Below, piece after piece: positions 35,512 through 37,974 of a stretch of DNA of 37,974 nucleotides; the stretch's first letter is position 1; each line of letters begins with the position of its first letter. The notes beneath the pieces were generated by a model. That model was not told the DNA's origin, did no database searches, and worked only from the letters and a program-made list of their open reading frames with translations. The DNA comes from an uncultured Alteromonadaceae bacterium. GTDB taxonomy: Bacteria > Pseudomonadota > Gammaproteobacteria > Pseudomonadales > Halieaceae. Where the stretch lies: NCBI GenBank assembly GCA_913064725.1, contig CAJYAI010000021.1, positions 1 to 37,974 of the forward strand, read 5' to 3'. The translations under genes were made by a program, and so were the position numbers.

Positions 35512-37083
35512 TTACATATAGTCGTCTATTTTTCTGGAAACCGGAATAGAGCCCATACTTCTGGGGATCCAGCCGTGAAAGAATGCGGTGCATTTACCAG
35601 CCTCGCTGCCTGCCACAACAATTTCAATGTGATCTTCCGCACCGAATTTTCCGATTCGCCTATCGGCCGGTAGCTGAGCCAGGCCGGCAAGCTGTTCCGG
35701 TGATGCACTCGGGCCTTGAATAAGCTCTTGCACGGACTTTTCACTGGCTTTCTGAATGTCTCTGCGCAAGGCGGATTTGCTAACCTTGCCACGTTTAAAA
35801 ACATCGTTGTGCTCTGGAGAAACAACCATCAGGCAGTTTGAAGAAGCGTACCAGTTGGCATTGAACATGCCTTTAGTAGCTTCGCCGATGGCTGCGGCCA
35901 GCACAGGTGCTTCGGTGGTTGTTTCATCAAGAATCAAAGTTGGACCTGCCGACATGGCAAGCGTTGTAACCACCGAATCGTTGGCGTCAAACCCGCGATC
36001 AACATGAAACGGATCCCAGCAGGACCTCTCTTCCCACTCGGCAAAACACATGGTGAATTTCATGGGGTTTGAAAATGTCGAACGCTCTGTGCCGCCTGGC
36101 TTTGCGCCACCAACGTTGCGGATGACCAGCCTGAGTGCGCGGCCGATCGTCGCATTGGCCCGATTTCCCTGGCCTAGCGCGCCTAGCCCCATGTTCATCT
36201 TCAGAAGATGGCGAATTGGACCGTTGACAATCATGACTGGACTAGCACCCATAGTCGTTGCCATGACGCCATGGATATTAAATTCATCGGTGCACACGGC
36301 ATCAACTGCCGCCATGACGACTGGCAGGTACTCAGGTCTGCATCCAGCCATGACAGCGTTGATGGCAACTTTCTCGACGGTGACCTTCGCCATGTTCGGC
36401 GGCATGATGGCGATCACCTCCTGCGGATCTAGACTTGTACCCTGCAGCATGCTGAGCACTCTTTGAGGCGTTGGTGGAATAACCGGCAGGCCGTCAGTGA
36501 ATCCTTGATCAAACATGAACTCGAATTCGTCGTCTTGGCTGCCCATCTCTATTCGTCGCGCTCTTATCGGACTGTTTTCTGCCTCAGCCTGAAGCCGTTC
36601 AGCATGCAGCGGATCGACTGAAAGTGAACCACAACCTGGGCGCCAGCTGGGGAGTGAGTCCCATTCAACCGTATGTTGAGTAATAGCGTGTTGTTCGAAA
36701 AGTTCAGCGACCAACTCTTGCCATTCCTCACGGACAAAACCGCTGCGTTCGACCAGTACGTGGCCCCCGGAGTCGGTCAGAAATACCTGGGGTACGATTT
36801 CAATGTCATTGGTAAACGATACTTTTAGCGCGCTGTCATCGAGCAGATTGAAGGGGGGGTCAAACTCACTCATTAACCGGGAGTTACCACTACTGGTCTG
36901 ACCGATAATAAAAAAGTCGAGTTCACTGGATAGCGAATCATGTATGGCCGCTAGTACGGGTAGGACGAGCCTGCAAGTAGGGCAGTCCTCTTTGATAAAA
37001 CAGACAAGAGCTCGGCGCGTACTGGGGAAGCTGCGCTCTATGCCCGAGGAGTCTTCCAGTGTGAATGGGGTGATAACTGACAC
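35512..37083 (-). CDS. Thioredoxin-fold protein fused to a UGSC-associated domain
   Basis: A 523-residue protein. Residues 1-125 look like a thioredoxin/AhpC-type fold with a C-P-T-C motif (IKEDCPTCRLVLPVL, near residue 34) and VPQVFLTDSGGHV as the cis-proline region. A linker follows, and from about residue 165 a large domain begins (FTDGLPVIPPTPQRV, AINAVMAGCRPEYLPVV, GQGNRANATIGRALRLV). I recall that domain in widespread proteins of unknown function, often with UGSC-type partners. There is no signal peptide. The first codon is GTG 37083 with only a weak ribosome binding site. It is 20 bases upstream of the selenoprotein, so the two probably exchange electrons or share a substrate. The Cys-x2-Cys pair could reduce the selenoprotein. 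Confidence 0.75.
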   Translation of the reverse strand: MSVITPFTLEDSSGIERSFPSTRRALVCFIKEDCPTCRLVLPVLAAIHDSLSSELDFFIIGQTSSGNSRLMSEFDPPFNLLDDSALKVSFTNDIEIVPQVFLTDSGGHVLVERSGFVREEWQELVAELFEQHAITQHTVEWDSLPSWRPGCGSLSVDPLHAERLQAEAENSPIRARRIEMGSQDDEFEFMFDQGFTDGLPVIPPTPQRVLSMLQGTSLDPQEVIAIMPPNMAKVTVEKVAINAVMAGCRPEYLPVVMAAVDAVCTDEFNIHGVMATTMGASPVMIVNGPIRHLLKMNMGLGALGQGNRANATIGRALRLVIRNVGGAKPGGTERSTFSNPMKFTMCFAEWEERSCWDPFHVDRGFDANDSVVTTLAMSAGPTLILDETTTEAPVLAAAIGEATKGMFNANWYASSNCLMVVSPEHNDVFKRGKVSKSALRRDIQKASEKSVQELIQGPSASPEQLAGLAQLPADRRIGKFGAEDHIEIVVAGSEAGKCTAFFHGWIPRSMGSIPVSRKIDDYM

Positions 37084-37086
37084 TGG

Positions 37087-37296
37087 CTATAGTTCCACTG
37101 GGATGTTGACGCAGGGTTGCTCACTGCGGTTTCGATGTTCAATCAGGGTCGGGTGTATGTCTCCCTTAAAATCGTCGAGTCCCTGGTGCTCCATCATGGC
37201 CTTTGCCGGCAGTCTCCGCGTACTGGCATCGCCCCGTGTCAGGGCGTTTTGTAACCCATCGGATTTAAAAATTTCTTGGCTTGCCGTGTGTTGCAT
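37087..37296 (-). CDS. Small hypothetical protein, possibly a gene fragment
   Basis: A 69-residue open frame from ATG 37296 to TAG 37087, 3 bases before the thioredoxin-fusion start. It has a polar composition and no membrane segment, and I recognise no family. A modest AGG lies upstream. It sits between a truncated DUF3604 gene and the selenoprotein operon, so it may be a real small subunit or the remnant of a longer protein. Confidence 0.4.
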   Translation of the reverse strand: MQHTASQEIFKSDGLQNALTRGDASTRRLPAKAMMEHQGLDDFKGDIHPTLIEHRNRSEQPCVNIPVEL

Positions 37297-37311
37297 TACC
37301 TGCCTCAGTTT

Positions 37312-37890
37312 CTAGTACTGAACCTTATGACCACGCATTACGGTGCTACGTAGGTCCAGAGAGTCGAGACTCATAGTCTCGGGAGCATTGATATCGTTAA
37401 GTTTCAAGTATGGTTCGTAGGACGCTAGTTTGCTGGAGCCATTACTGATCGCGTTGAGCGTACCACGGAATATTGCATGATCTGTCACCGCGTAAAAGTT
37501 GAGAGGTTGACGCAGTTGCACATCAAACCCACCAGAATGTCTGATTTTTTCACCTCTCGCATAGCGATAGGCATCGCCTAGTGTTGCCAGGGTGCCGTAA
37601 GCGGATGCATCAAGGTAATAGGCGGTGTGAACGTGCAGATCTCCAAAGTAGGCCTTTCGCGAAGTCTGTTTGTCCGGCTGGAGAGTCAATGAGTCTCCGG
37701 GGATTTCATAGCGAGGGTCGAATGCTGCTGATGCGGGATTTACCGGGGTAGGGTCAGTTGATGAAGATTGATTCGGCGGTATTTCAGACCAACCAACGGA
37801 CAGGCAAAGTAACACTAAAAGGAAATCAACTCGCGTGATCCGAGATTTGGTTCTATCTAATGTAACTGGCGTAAGTATTTTCGATATCAT
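37312..37890 (-). pseudogene. Truncated DUF3604 (PHP-like) protein gene
   Basis: A 192-residue open frame with a signal peptide (hydrophobic core LLVLLCLSVGW). Then come the recognisable N-terminal DUF3604 segments: FGDLHVHTAYYLDASAYGTL with metal-ligand-type histidines, DAYRYARGE, and LNFYAVTDHA. Family members usually run to about 600 residues or more. Here the frame ends at TAG 37312-37314 shortly after the first third, and the following sequence does not continue the family in any frame. This points to a deletion or nonsense mutation. TAG is not a selenocysteine codon, so read-through is not expected. The start ATG 37890 overlaps the end of the upstream open frame by 38 bases. Confidence 0.65.
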
Positions 37891-37974
37891 CTACGACGCT
37901 TAGGCTTTCCTTGACGATTGCGGCAGCATCGTCAAGGACGTCTTCACCTGTATCCAAGCCCGCGCAGCGGTTCA
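37853..37974 (-). CDS. C-terminal fragment of a possible second UGSC-family protein
   Basis: An open minus-strand frame enters from the window edge and ends at TAG 37853-37855, giving about 39 residues. The stretch LDTGEDVLDDAAAIVKESL aligns without gaps to the C-terminus of the selenoprotein at 34964 (ATGDQIREKADAIVDDVIA), sharing TG, AxAIV and several acidic or aliphatic positions. The call is tentative because the active-site region lies outside the window. Confidence 0.45.
   Translation of the reverse strand, partial: NRCAGLDTGEDVLDDAAAIVKESLSVVDDIENTYASYIR

Noticed and set aside
37312-37314. Stop of the DUF3604 frame as a second recoding event
   Set aside because: The codon is TAG, which is not a selenocysteine codon, and the sequence beyond it does not continue the family.

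Overview
The window looks like chromosomal DNA of a marine heterotrophic gammaproteobacterium, possibly of the OM60/NOR5 (Halieaceae) type. This rests on gene content, not on a marker gene: two large TonB-dependent receptors, a probable DMSP demethylase (DmdA) with a CoA ligase and a crotonase, a Rieske oxygenase locus of the quaternary-amine type, and a selenoprotein family known mainly from ocean metagenomes. GC is moderate, genes are dense with many 4-8 base overlaps, and no tRNA, rRNA, CRISPR array, phage gene or intact insertion sequence was seen.

Layout. 472-2664 (-): TonB-dependent receptor with a clear terminator. 3042-7356 (+): a tightly packed ABC ATPase / FtsX-type permease / AttH-like secreted protein operon. 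7576-10002 (+): second TonB-dependent receptor, ending at a bidirectional terminator. 10044-12976 (-): DUF4915-like protein and TPR-sulfotransferase, overlapping by 4 bases. 13147-15065 (+): MFS transporter and an aspartyl/asparaginyl-hydroxylase-like 2OG oxygenase.

15116-21574: a divergent TetR/BetI-like repressor faces a four-gene operon of two PYROXD2/phytoene-desaturase-like FAD oxidoreductases, a GcvT-like folate methyltransferase and a CntA/GbcA-class Rieske oxygenase. A near-perfect 20-base palindrome lies between repressor and operon. I read this as an N-methyl (quaternary or tertiary amine) demethylation system of unknown substrate. An APC permease, a PhyH-type dioxygenase and a secreted amidohydrolase follow.

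25988-29933: a membrane protein that looks like a fusion of the TIGR03546 and TIGR03545 families, a ferritin-like PF10118 metal-dependent hydrolase and an unknown polytopic membrane protein. 30593-34556: dmdA, a crotonase and an acyl-CoA ligase, a likely demethylation route for DMSP that lacks the DmdC dehydrogenase locally; a long inverted repeat sits between dmdA and the crotonase.

34964-37974 (-): a selenoprotein locus. The coding sequence of 34964-35491 is interrupted by one in-frame TGA at 35210-35212 in a UGSC motif. A hairpin at 35180-35198 fits a bacterial SECIS element, so the two apparent ORFs are one gene. It lies 20 bases downstream of a thioredoxin-fold fusion protein, next to a small unknown ORF, a truncated DUF3604 gene and, at the window edge, the C-terminus of what may be a second UGSC-family protein. 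The selenoprotein locus and the Rieske/GcvT/FAD operon are the strongest candidates for poorly described biology here.
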